Assembly (NCBI RefSeq): GCF_014230465.1
Contig: NZ_JAAXCY010000006.1
Location: forward strand, 310,001-374,000
DNA from: Pseudomonas cremoris
Lineage (GTDB): Bacteria; Pseudomonadota; Gammaproteobacteria; Pseudomonadales; Pseudomonadaceae
Length of the DNA stretch: 64,000 bases
Direction: 5' to 3'
The notes below the pieces were generated by a model. It was given only the letters and a program-made list of their open reading frames with translations, was not told the origin of the DNA and made no database searches. Below, piece by piece: positions 45,828 through 53,268 of the stretch. How positions within the stretch are numbered: the first letter of the stretch is position 1; the number at the start of each line of letters is the position of its first letter. Position numbers and translations under genes: made by a program.

Positions 45828-46795
45828 TGCGTGTAACCCTGCAACCTTCCGGCGCCGTGCTGGAGCTGGTCCCTGGCGAGCGAATCCTTGAAGGCGCGCG
45901 CCGCCTGGGTTATGAGTGCCCCCAGGCGTGTCGCAACGGTGTGTGCCACGTGTGCGCCGCGCTACTGGTGGAGGGCCGGGTGCAGCAAGCCGGTGAGGTT
46001 CGCGACCATGGTGAGTTCTACACCTGCATCGCCGAGCCCCTGGAAGATTGCATTGTGTTGTGGGATGGCGTGTTGGCGCCGGGAGAGTTGCCGTTGCGCA
46101 AGTTGTCGTGCCAATTGAGTGAATGCGTGGACGTAGGTGGTGATGTCTGGCGCGTTCGACTGCGGGCTCCGGCCGGCAAGGCAGTGCGTTATCACGCTGG
46201 GCAGTACCTGATGATCGAGCGGGAAAATGGCGAGAAGTCGGCATTTTCCCTGGCCTCGGCGCCCCATGCCGGGCGCGAGCTGGAATTACACGTGCTGGTC
46301 CGCGAAGACAGCGCACGCAGCCTGCTTGCGCAACTGCAACGTAACCAGATGGCGCGCATCGAGCTGCCCTATGGCGACACGCACCTGGCCGAGCTGCCTG
46401 ACGGGCCGTTGGTATTGATCGCTGCCGGCACCGGTATGGCTCAGATGCACAGCCTGATCGAACATTGCCGCGCTTCCGGTTTCAAGCACCCGGTGCACCT
46501 GTACTGGGGCGTGCGTCGCCCGGAAGACTTCTACGACATCGAGCACTGGGACCAGTGGCAGCAACTGCCTAACCTGTTCCTGCACAAAGTCGTCAGCGAT
46601 CTGTGCGGTTGGGAAGGGCGCTGCGGGCTATTGCACGAGGCCGTGTGCGAGGACATCAGCGACCTCAAGGCCGTGCACGTCTACGCCAGTGGTTCACCGG
46701 CGATGATCTACGGCACCTTGGATGCGCTGGTCGAAGCCGGTATGGATGCGCACCAGATGCGTGCCGACGTATTCGCCTACGCGCCTCGCCCATAA
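45827..46795 (+). CDS. 2Fe-2S ferredoxin-NAD(P)H flavoreductase (AscD/Fre-like)
   Basis: 322 residues; the ATG at 45827 overlaps the ubiD stop (TGATG). Residues 1-85 are a plant-type ferredoxin domain with cysteines in ECPQACRNGVCHVC and a fourth in FYTCIAEP. Residues about 95-190 form the FAD-binding barrel (RYHAGQYLMIE, SAFSLASAP); about 195-322 bind NAD(P)H (PLVLIAAGTGMAQMHSLIE, VYASGSPAMIYGTLDAL). This matches CDP-6-deoxy-glucoseen-reductase-type proteins. It would pass electrons from NAD(P)H to an unknown oxygenase or reductase. Translational coupling to ubiD suggests a shared process. Confidence 0.88.
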   Translation: MRVTLQPSGAVLELVPGERILEGARRLGYECPQACRNGVCHVCAALLVEGRVQQAGEVRDHGEFYTCIAEPLEDCIVLWDGVLAPGELPLRKLSCQLSECVDVGGDVWRVRLRAPAGKAVRYHAGQYLMIERENGEKSAFSLASAPHAGRELELHVLVREDSARSLLAQLQRNQMARIELPYGDTHLAELPDGPLVLIAAGTGMAQMHSLIEHCRASGFKHPVHLYWGVRRPEDFYDIEHWDQWQQLPNLFLHKVVSDLCGWEGRCGLLHEAVCEDISDLKAVHVYASGSPAMIYGTLDALVEAGMDAHQMRADVFAYAPRP

Positions 46796-46820
46796 GTCGC
46801 TGACGTACGCCGATCAAAAT

Positions 46821-46907
46821 GTGGGGGCGGGCTTGCTCGCGAATGCGGTGATTCAGTCAGCATATGTGTGGCTGACACAACGCTTTCGCGAGCAAGCCCG
46901 CTCCCAC
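46821..46907. repeat. REP pair, GTGGGNGCGGGCTTGCTCGCGAA type
   Basis: Left arm GTGGGGGCGGGCTTGCTCGC has G in place of A at the sixth base; right arm is the standard form. Flanked by TCAAAAT on the left. Lies between convergent genes. Confidence 0.9.
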
Positions 46908-46929
46908 ATTAGACCGCGCTGTGTCAGTG

Positions 46930-47412
46930 TCAGAACCGCACGCCAGTCGTCACCATCGCCGCATTGAACCCCAACAGCACCACTTCAGCCGCCACCGGCC
47001 CGTAGTGGGTGCCCACCGACGGAATGATCACCGGCGCCACGCCGAAACGGTTCAACGGGATCTTGTCGCGGTACTTGCCGCGATAGCCCTGGATCGCCCC
47101 GCCCGTCAGTTTCAGATACACCGGGTAGTGCGTCATGTCATAACGCTTGCCCGCATAGGCGTAGTACGAACGCTGCCTGAACGAGTTGCGAAACGTCGCG
47201 CCGCCGTACACAAAGCCTGACGCTTCGTTGCGCTCCAGGCCAATCAGGTCCTGGTTGTTGTTGTGGTCCGGGTCAGGTGCAAAGTGACGGGTATAGACAC
47301 TGGTCTGTGCATACCAGAAGCCTTTGTCGTCCTCGGTAGCCGGCGTTTCGCCCGCCAGCGCGGTGGTGGCCTGGGCCAGGAACAACAGGCTAGGCAGTCG
47401 GAATTTTTTCAT
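46930..47412 (-). CDS. Exported PagP-like beta-barrel protein of unknown function
   Basis: 160 residues with a signal peptide ending TTALA before GETPATEDD. The mature part is rich in aromatic residues in alternating strands and ends in Phe (TTGVRF), the outer-membrane barrel signature. The layout resembles PagP: a His-Phe motif (YTRHFAP, His43), a strand with NS where PagP has its catalytic DS (TFRNSFRQ, Asn76-Ser77), and a C-terminal stretch of the type IIPSVGTHYGPVAAEVV compared with PagP LLPLASVGYGPVTFQM. I infer a lipid-modifying or lipid-binding outer-membrane protein; the catalytic Asp is not conserved in place. It is convergent with the 2Fe-2S reductase gene. Confidence 0.6.
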   Translation of the reverse strand: MKKFRLPSLLFLAQATTALAGETPATEDDKGFWYAQTSVYTRHFAPDPDHNNNQDLIGLERNEASGFVYGGATFRNSFRQRSYYAYAGKRYDMTHYPVYLKLTGGAIQGYRGKYRDKIPLNRFGVAPVIIPSVGTHYGPVAAEVVLLGFNAAMVTTGVRF

Positions 47413-47681
47413 GGGTGCGACCTCGATAGTCGATTTGATGGGCGGCTAGTTGGGTCGTGATGTGTGCCCCATTTTGAAGGCTCTTGGCGGGCCCAGGCTG
47501 AACCAAGGCTGAAATTAGCGGGATTGGCTGGCTCAATCCTGACGAGCGGGCGCCTGGCTTATACTTTTACTTATGCTTTTAAGGTATTTAATTCGGGCAC
47601 ATCAGTGTGTTCCATTGCGCTAAAGTTACTCACAACCCGTAATAACTCCCGCAGACACGAAGGAGACCTCAGCGATCCGCC

Positions 47682-48338
47682 ATGACTGTTATTGAATCCG
47701 ATCTTATGCAACTGGCTTACCCTCCGCGACTCGATCTGGGGCCGCAACTCACTCACGAACAATTGATGAGCTCGATGCAGGCCACCATGGGTCGGCACAA
47801 GGGGGGGCCGGTCTGGCTGTTTGCTTATGGATCGCTCATCTGGCGCCCGGAATGTTCGTCCACCCAGCGCGTGCGGGCGCGGGTGCATGGTTATCACCGG
47901 GGCCTGTACCTGTGGTCTCACGAGCACCGGGGCACGCCGGAATTACCGGGGTTGGTCTTCGGCCTGGATCGCGGCGGCTCTTGCAGCGGGTTCGCCTACC
48001 GCCTGCCGGAAGATCAATTGGAAGCCTCGCTGTACGCACTGTGGTGCCGCGAAATGCCATATCCCTCCTACCGGCCGCATTGGCTCAGTTGCCGTCTTGA
48101 AGATGGCACCCAGGTGCAGGCGTTGGGGTTTGTGTTGGAGCGGCATTTGCCCAGCTACGCGGGTAACTTGCCCGACCAGGTATTGAACCATGTGCTGGAG
48201 AGCGCTTGCGGGCGCTACGGCACCACTCGCGATTATGTCGAGCAGACCGTTAACGCCCTGCGTAGCCACGCCATGCCAGATAAAAACCTGGAGGCGCGGC
48301 TCAAGCGTTGTGCGAAGGGCTGTTCAGGCGGCGATTAA
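47682..48338 (+). CDS. ChaC-type gamma-glutamylcyclotransferase
   Basis: 218 residues. ChaC proteins cleave glutathione to 5-oxoproline and Cys-Gly in the cytoplasm. The substrate-binding YGSLIW motif ([11 protein letters not shown]) is present near residue 48, followed by [21 protein letters not shown] and the catalytic-glutamate region ([12 protein letters not shown]). The ribosome-binding site AGGAGA lies 15 bases before the ATG, longer than usual, so the true start could be a few codons off. The 3' end overlaps convergent glpT by four bases. Confidence 0.9.
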   Translation: MTVIESDLMQLAYPPRLDLGPQLTHEQLMSSMQATMGRHKGGPVWLFAYGSLIWRPECSSTQRVRARVHGYHRGLYLWSHEHRGTPELPGLVFGLDRGGSCSGFAYRLPEDQLEASLYALWCREMPYPSYRPHWLSCRLEDGTQVQALGFVLERHLPSYAGNLPDQVLNHVLESACGRYGTTRDYVEQTVNALRSHAMPDKNLEARLKRCAKGCSGGD

Positions 48339-49672
48339 CGCGCCGCGCTGACGCTGTTGGTGTGCCACAGCGTAGGGATCAGGAACGCGATTGCCAGCAG
48401 ACACGCGCCCACTAGCAGCACAAAGCCGCCGTCCCAGCCAAAGTGGTCCACGGTGTAGCCCATGGCTGCACTCGCCGCCACCGAGCCGCCCAGGTAACCG
48501 AACAGGCCAGTAAAACCCGCGGCAGTACCGGCGGCTTTCTTCGGTGCCAGCTCCAATGCCTGCAGGCCGATCAGCATCACCGGGCCGTAGATCAAGAAGC
48601 CGATGGAGAACAGCGCGATCATGTCGACCATCGGGTTGCCCGGCGGGTTGAGCCAGTACACCAGGGTCGCCACGGTCACCAGGGCCATGAACACCACGCC
48701 GGTCAGGCCGCGGTTGCCACGGAAGATCTTGTCCGACATCCAGCCGCACAGCAGCGTGCCCGGAATGCCTGCCCACTCGTAGAAGAAGTACGCCCACGAG
48801 GTTTTATCCACGTCGAAGTGCTTGGCTTCCTTGAGGTAGGTCGGCGCCCAGTCCAGCACGCCGTAGCGCAGCAAGTAGACGAACACGTTCGCGAAGGCGA
48901 TGTACCACAGCATTTTGTTGCGCAGCACGTACTTGACGAAGATTTCCTTGGCGCTGAACTCTTCTTCGTGGCTGGCGTTGTAGCCTTCTGGGTAGTCGTT
49001 CTTGTATTGCTCGATCGGCGGCAGACCCACCGACTGCGGGGTATCGCGCATGGTGATGAAGGCAAACGCCGCCACCAGCAAGGCAACGGTGGCCGGCACG
49101 TAGAACGCCGCATGCCAGTCGTTGAACCACGCCATGCCGAGCAAGAACAGCGGGCCGATCAGGCCACCACCGACGTTATGCGCCACGTTCCATACCGACA
49201 CCACGCCGCCGCGTTCTTTCTGCGACCACCAGTGCACCATGGTCCGCCCGCTTGGCGGCCAGCCCATGCCCTGGGCCCAGCCGTTGATGAACAGCAAAAT
49301 GAACATCATGGTCACGCTGGACGTTGCCCAAGGTGCGAAACCGAAAATGAACATCACCCCCGCCGACACCAGCAGGCCGAAGGTCAGGAAGTAGCGCGGG
49401 TTGGAGCGGTCGGACACCAGGCCCATGAGGAACTTGGACAAGCCGTACGCAATTGCGATGGCCGACATCGCCAGGCCCAGTTCGCCACGGGTATAACCCT
49501 CGTCGATCAAGTAGGGCATGGCCAGGGAGAAGTTTTTGCGCAGCAGGTAGTACCCGGCGTAACCAAAGAAAATACCGGCGAAGATCTGCCAGCGCAGGCG
49601 TCGGTAGGTACTGTCTATTTTTTCTTCAGGCAGGGGCGCCTGGTGTGCGGCAGGACGAAAGAAAGCAAACAT
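48335..49672 (-). CDS. glpT: Glycerol-3-phosphate transporter (GlpT)
   Basis: Inner-membrane antiporter that takes up sn-glycerol-3-phosphate in exchange for phosphate; also the fosfomycin entry route in Pseudomonas. 445 residues, 12 membrane helices, major facilitator organophosphate:phosphate family. Typical segments: [21 protein letters not shown], the family signature [20 protein letters not shown], and conserved Arg and His in helices 1, 5 and 7. Two GlpR-type palindromes lie upstream (49721 and 49780). It overlaps the chaC stop by four bases. Confidence 0.95.
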   Translation of the reverse strand: MFAFFRPAAHQAPLPEEKIDSTYRRLRWQIFAGIFFGYAGYYLLRKNFSLAMPYLIDEGYTRGELGLAMSAIAIAYGLSKFLMGLVSDRSNPRYFLTFGLLVSAGVMFIFGFAPWATSSVTMMFILLFINGWAQGMGWPPSGRTMVHWWSQKERGGVVSVWNVAHNVGGGLIGPLFLLGMAWFNDWHAAFYVPATVALLVAAFAFITMRDTPQSVGLPPIEQYKNDYPEGYNASHEEEFSAKEIFVKYVLRNKMLWYIAFANVFVYLLRYGVLDWAPTYLKEAKHFDVDKTSWAYFFYEWAGIPGTLLCGWMSDKIFRGNRGLTGVVFMALVTVATLVYWLNPPGNPMVDMIALFSIGFLIYGPVMLIGLQALELAPKKAAGTAAGFTGLFGYLGGSVAASAAMGYTVDHFGWDGGFVLLVGACLLAIAFLIPTLWHTNSVSAAR

Positions 49673-49720
49673 TCAAGAACTCCAAATTTCTTGTTTTGAC
49701 TGCGGATGCGAATGTTACAG

Positions 49721-49734
49721 TTTCGTTACCGAAA
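49721..49734. promoter_or_regulatory. GlpR-type operator, glpT-proximal
   Basis: TTTCGTTACCGAAA has the TTCG-N4-CGAA core of GlpR sites (E. coli consensus ATGTTCG-N4-CGAACAT). It is 48 bases from the glpT start codon, where a promoter would lie. Confidence 0.55.
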
Positions 49735-49779
49735 ATAGCATCGCCTCTTATCTGCAAGCACAAGAAATGAGAGCAATCG

Positions 49780-49799
49780 CATGTTCTTTTACGAACATG
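49780..49799. promoter_or_regulatory. GlpR-type operator, glpT-distal
   Basis: CATGTTCTTTTACGAACATG is a palindrome with seven-base arms matching the E. coli GlpR consensus arms ATGTTC/GAACAT. Spacing of about 60 bases from the proximal site would allow cooperative or looped binding. Confidence 0.6.
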
Positions 49800-49828
49800 T
49801 CGCTTAGGGGTAATTCGAGGACGTTTTA

Positions 49829-50428
49829 TTAACGCAGCGAAGCGATATCGCCGGGGAGCAGATGCTCCTGGACTTTCTGGCTGCGGGACTCGATCAGTTG
49901 GCCCTGCTCATCAAAGCGCAACACGATCAGCCAGTCATACACGCTTTCCGGCCATTTCGGCAGGCCGGTCAAGGCTGGGCCGTCGCCGCCGAACGCGGCG
50001 ATCAACTTATCGATATGCCCATGGTGCCAGGCGATCAGCACCGTTTGCGCCTGGTTGGACTTGCGCAACGATTTGACCAGCTTGTCGACTTCATTGTCGG
50101 CATACGGCTGCTCGATGGGCAGTTGCAGGCGTTGCGACAGCGGTGTGAGTGTCAGGCGCGGGCGTGAACTGTCCTTGCTGTCGCTGGTTGCGATCAACCG
50201 TTGCGGTACCACAGAGACGCCATTGAGCTGCAGCGGGTCGAAATAACTCGCATACGCCGCTGCGCGCTGTTCGCCACGGGCATTGAGCAGCGGGCCTTGG
50301 GCGGGTTTTTCGGCGTGGCGCACGATCAACACCGTGACATTGCTGAGGCCGAGGGCTTCGTCCTTTTTATGGGCACATGCTTGTACCGACAGCAGCATCA
50401 ACATGCCCAACAGCAACGTCTTGACCAT
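49829..50428 (-). CDS. Exported histidine phosphatase family protein
   Basis: 199 residues. Lipoprotein-like signal (LLSVQAC, Cys at residue 18) is probable. The catalytic RHAE motif (VLIVRHAEKPAQGP) and the second active-site histidine (AWHHGHIDKLIAAFGG) identify the histidine phosphatase superfamily. The substrate is unknown. It lies downstream of the quinone oxidoreductase gene on the same strand, separated by a hairpin, and upstream of glpT by about 155 bases. Confidence 0.85.
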   Translation of the reverse strand: MVKTLLLGMLMLLSVQACAHKKDEALGLSNVTVLIVRHAEKPAQGPLLNARGEQRAAAYASYFDPLQLNGVSVVPQRLIATSDSKDSSRPRLTLTPLSQRLQLPIEQPYADNEVDKLVKSLRKSNQAQTVLIAWHHGHIDKLIAAFGGDGPALTGLPKWPESVYDWLIVLRFDEQGQLIESRSQKVQEHLLPGDIASLR

Positions 50429-50450
50429 AACCCTTCCTGCCTGTGAATAA

Positions 50451-50480
50451 GTGCCTGGGCGCGATCATGCACCCAGGCAC
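50451..50480 (-). terminator. Probable terminator hairpin of the quinone oxidoreductase gene
   Basis: GTGCCTGGG / CCCAGGCAC nine-base perfect stem with a 12-base loop, 25 bases after the stop at 50505. The following T-run is weak. Confidence 0.55.
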
Positions 50481-50504
50481 TGCGTGGGCAAAATGAAACT
50501 ACGG

Positions 50505-51482
50505 TCAGCGTAGCTGAACCACCACCTTGCCGACGGCTTTGCGTTGGCCGAGGTCGTTGATCGCCTGGGCGGCGTGTTCCAGCGGGTAAACCTGCGACAC
50601 CAGCGGCTTCAACTTGCCTTCGGCAAACCAGCCAAACAGCTGTGCGAAGTTCGCCGCGTTGTCCTGGGGCTGGCGCTGGGCGAACGAGCCCCAGAACACG
50701 CCCACTACCGCCGCACCCTTGAGCAACGCCAGGTTCACGGGCAGCTCCGGGATGCGCCCACTGGCAAACCCGACCACCAGCAAGCGCCCATTCCAGGCGA
50801 TGCTGCGGATGGCCTGGTCAAACAGGTCGCCACCGACAGGGTCATAGATCACATCGGCACCGTTGCCGTCGGTGAGGCGTTTGATCTCGTCTTTCAGGTT
50901 GGTTTCGCTGTAGTTGATCAACTCGTCGGCACCGGCCGCCTTGGCCACTGCGAGTTTGTCGGCACTGCTGGCGGCGGCAATCACGCGGGCGCCCATGGCC
51001 TTGCCGATTTCCACGGCAGCCAGGCCCACGCCGCCCGAGGCGCCGAGTACCAGCAGGGTTTCGCCGGGTTGCAGGTTGGCGCGTTGTTTCAGCGCGTGCA
51101 TGGAGGTGCCGTAGGTCATGCTGAAGGCGGCGGCGGTGTTGAAATCCATGCTGGGCGGGATCGGCAGCACGTTGTAGCCCGGTACTGCAACCTGCTCGGC
51201 AAAGCTGCCCCAGCCGGTCAGGGCCATGACCCGGTCACCGACTTTCAGGTGGCTGACCTTTTCGCCCACTTCATGGATGACCCCCGCAGCCTCGCCACCT
51301 GGCGAGAACGGGAAAGGGGGCTTGAACTGATACTTGCCTTCGATAATCAGCGTGTCGGGAAAGTTGACCCCGGCGGCATGCACGTCCAGCAGGATTTCGT
51401 TCTTCTTGATCGCTGGGCTCTCGATCTCTTCCAGCACCAGGGTTTCGGCGGGGCCGAAGGCTTTGCACAGCACAGCTTTCAT
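50505..51482 (-). CDS. NADPH:quinone oxidoreductase, zinc-free MDR family
   Basis: 325 residues from MKAVLCKAFGPAETLVLEE; an open frame to 51548 is not supported. Medium-chain dehydrogenase/reductase fold: GroES-like N-domain (GVNFPDTLIIEGKYQFKPPF, PGGEAAGVIHEVG) and Rossmann C-domain with LVLGASGGVGLAAVEIGKAMGA. The zinc-binding cysteines of alcohol dehydrogenases are absent, as in the quinone oxidoreductase/QOR group. It reduces quinones or related enones; the natural substrate is unknown. Confidence 0.9.
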   Translation of the reverse strand: MKAVLCKAFGPAETLVLEEIESPAIKKNEILLDVHAAGVNFPDTLIIEGKYQFKPPFPFSPGGEAAGVIHEVGEKVSHLKVGDRVMALTGWGSFAEQVAVPGYNVLPIPPSMDFNTAAAFSMTYGTSMHALKQRANLQPGETLLVLGASGGVGLAAVEIGKAMGARVIAAASSADKLAVAKAAGADELINYSETNLKDEIKRLTDGNGADVIYDPVGGDLFDQAIRSIAWNGRLLVVGFASGRIPELPVNLALLKGAAVVGVFWGSFAQRQPQDNAANFAQLFGWFAEGKLKPLVSQVYPLEHAAQAINDLGQRKAVGKVVVQLR

Positions 51483-51632
51483 CGGACTATTCCTTTTGGC
51501 GTCGTGGCCGATAAGTGTAGGAGGGTACGCTCGTGGGTCAACGAGCATGCCCAGGCCTGATAAGCCGCCATAAGCTTGTGCTCAGCCTTGCTAGCGTTAT
51601 GCTACCGGGCAACCGAATTTGAGGAATGAACT

Positions 51633-52040
51633 GTGAAAGCGTGGATCCTGTTGATGCTGGCCCTGACCTTGCCGATGGCAGCCCAGGCCGAAGAAGCCAA
51701 AGAAGGCGAGGCGCCGAAGATCAGCTATATCAGCCTCAGCCCGCCGTTCGTGGGTAACTACGGCCTGGACGGCACGGCGAAACTCAAGGTGTTCAAAGCC
51801 GACATCGCCCTGCGCGTGACCGGCCCCGAAGCAGCCACTGCCGTCAAAGCCAACGACGCGCTGATCCGCAACCAACTGGTGGCGCTGTTCACCCAGCAGA
51901 CCAACGAGACCATGAGCACGGTGGAAGGCAAGGAGAAACTGCGCCAGGAAGCCCTGAAGCAGACTCAGCAAGTGATGAACGACGAAACCGGCAAGCCGGT
52001 GGTGGAAGACCTGCTGTTCAACAACCTGATCATCCAGTAA
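51633..52040 (+). CDS. Orphan FliL-like exported protein
   Basis: 135 residues from a GTG start. FliL-type core: ISYISLSPPFVGNYG, then KADIALRVTGPEAATAVKANDALIRNQLVALF, and LRQEALKQTQQVMNDETGKPVVEDLLFNNLIIQ, which match the end of flagellar FliL. Unlike true FliL it begins with a cleavable signal peptide (LMLALTLPMAAQA before EEAKEG) rather than a retained membrane anchor, and no flagellar gene is nearby. It is probably a soluble periplasmic protein of unknown function. Followed by a REP pair. Confidence 0.82.
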   Translation: MKAWILLMLALTLPMAAQAEEAKEGEAPKISYISLSPPFVGNYGLDGTAKLKVFKADIALRVTGPEAATAVKANDALIRNQLVALFTQQTNETMSTVEGKEKLRQEALKQTQQVMNDETGKPVVEDLLFNNLIIQ

Positions 52041-52058
52041 ACCAGCCGCTTCGCGCCA

Positions 52059-52131
52059 TTCGCGAGCAAGCCCGCTCCCACATTTTGATGTGTGAACCCA
52101 TTCAAAATGTGGGAGCGGGCTTGCTCGCGAA
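52059..52131. repeat. REP pair in reversed (tail-out) order
   Basis: TTCGCGAGCAAGCCCGCTCC ... then GTGGGAGCGGGCTTGCTCGC: the same family as at 4700, but the two copies are swapped, so the TCAAAATGTGGG ends face inwards. The arms extend into TCAAAATG, which is normally found only on one outer side. Confidence 0.88.
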
Positions 52132-52149
52132 GACGGCCTAACAGGCACC

Positions 52150-53268
52150 TCAAGACGCCAAGCTCTTCCTGAACCGCCCCAACGCCACCAAGAAAAACAC
52201 CAACCCAATCCCCGCCAGCGCCAGCAAGTCCGGCCACACCACGCTCACCCCCGCATCCCGAAACAGAATCGCCGCGCTCAGGCTCACAAAGTGCGTCGAC
52301 GGCGACCCCTGCATCACCCATTGCAACCATTCGGGCATGCTGTCGAGCGGTGTACTGCCGCCTGACAACAGCAGCATCGGGATGATCACCGGGATCGCCA
52401 GTAAGCCGAACTGCGGCGTCGAACGCGCCAGCGTCGCGAGGAATATCCCCAAGGCCGTACTGGCAAACAGATACAGCGCTGTCACAAACAGGAACAGACT
52501 CAGCGACCCCGCCAGCGGCACGCCAAGCAACCCCTTCACCACCACTTCCAGCGACAGCCAGGTACACAGCACCACCACCAGCATGTTGCTCCAGATTTTC
52601 GCCAGCATGATCTCCAGCGCAGTCAGCGGCAGCACCAGCAAGTGATCGAGGGTGCCGTGCTCACGCTCGCGCAGCAGTGCGGTGCCGGTGAGCACGATGG
52701 CGAGGATGGTGATGTTGTTGACGATCTGGATCACCGCCAGGAACCAGCCGCCCTCCAGGTTGGTGTTGAACAGTGCGCGGGTGGTGAGCAGGGCGGGCGT
52801 GTTGCTGGCGGCGTCAGTTTGCCCGCTGTAGCGGAGTAACTCGCGCTGGAAAATCCGCCCGATATAGCCTGCGCCCATAAACGCTTGGCTCATCGCCGTC
52901 GCGTCCACGTTCACCTGCACGTCGGGCTGGCGGCCAGCCAGCAAGTCAGCCTGGAAGTTCGCCGGCACGTTGATCACGAAGGTGTACTCGCCGCTGTCCA
53001 TGACCTTGTCCAACTGGTCATAGGCCAAGGGCGCTGGCGTTTGAAACTCAGGCGGTTGCAGGGCTTCGGCCATTTGCCGCGAGAGCGCACTGTGGTCTTC
53101 ATCGACAAACGCCACGCTGGCGTTGTGCACCCCGATCACCGAGCCGGCCGCAGGCATATAGATGGCCACGGTGAATGCGTAGAACAGAAACAGCAGTAGA
53201 ACGCTGTCGTGGCGAAGGCTGGTCAGTTCCTTGAGACCCAGCCGCAGAATGTGCGCGAACTTATGCAT
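52150..53268 (-). CDS. ABC-2 type transporter permease (YhhJ-like)
   Basis: 372 residues from MHKFAHILRLGLKELTSLRHD; the ATG overlaps the stop of the RbbA-like gene by one base. One N-terminal membrane helix, a large periplasmic loop (about 45-165) and five further helices (about 175-365), the ABC-2/DrrB pattern. It belongs with the upstream ABC fusion and HlyD genes. Typical segments: LLREREHGTLDHLLVLPLT and PVIIPMLLLSGGSTPLDSMP. The exported compound is unknown. Confidence 0.9.
   Translation of the reverse strand: MHKFAHILRLGLKELTSLRHDSVLLLFLFYAFTVAIYMPAAGSVIGVHNASVAFVDEDHSALSRQMAEALQPPEFQTPAPLAYDQLDKVMDSGEYTFVINVPANFQADLLAGRQPDVQVNVDATAMSQAFMGAGYIGRIFQRELLRYSGQTDAASNTPALLTTRALFNTNLEGGWFLAVIQIVNNITILAIVLTGTALLREREHGTLDHLLVLPLTALEIMLAKIWSNMLVVVLCTWLSLEVVVKGLLGVPLAGSLSLFLFVTALYLFASTALGIFLATLARSTPQFGLLAIPVIIPMLLLSGGSTPLDSMPEWLQWVMQGSPSTHFVSLSAAILFRDAGVSVVWPDLLALAGIGLVFFLVALGRFRKSLAS

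Noticed and set aside
44358..46316. 652-codon open frame opposite ubiD and the flavoreductase
   Set aside because: Spans two well-defined plus-strand genes; composition not protein-like.
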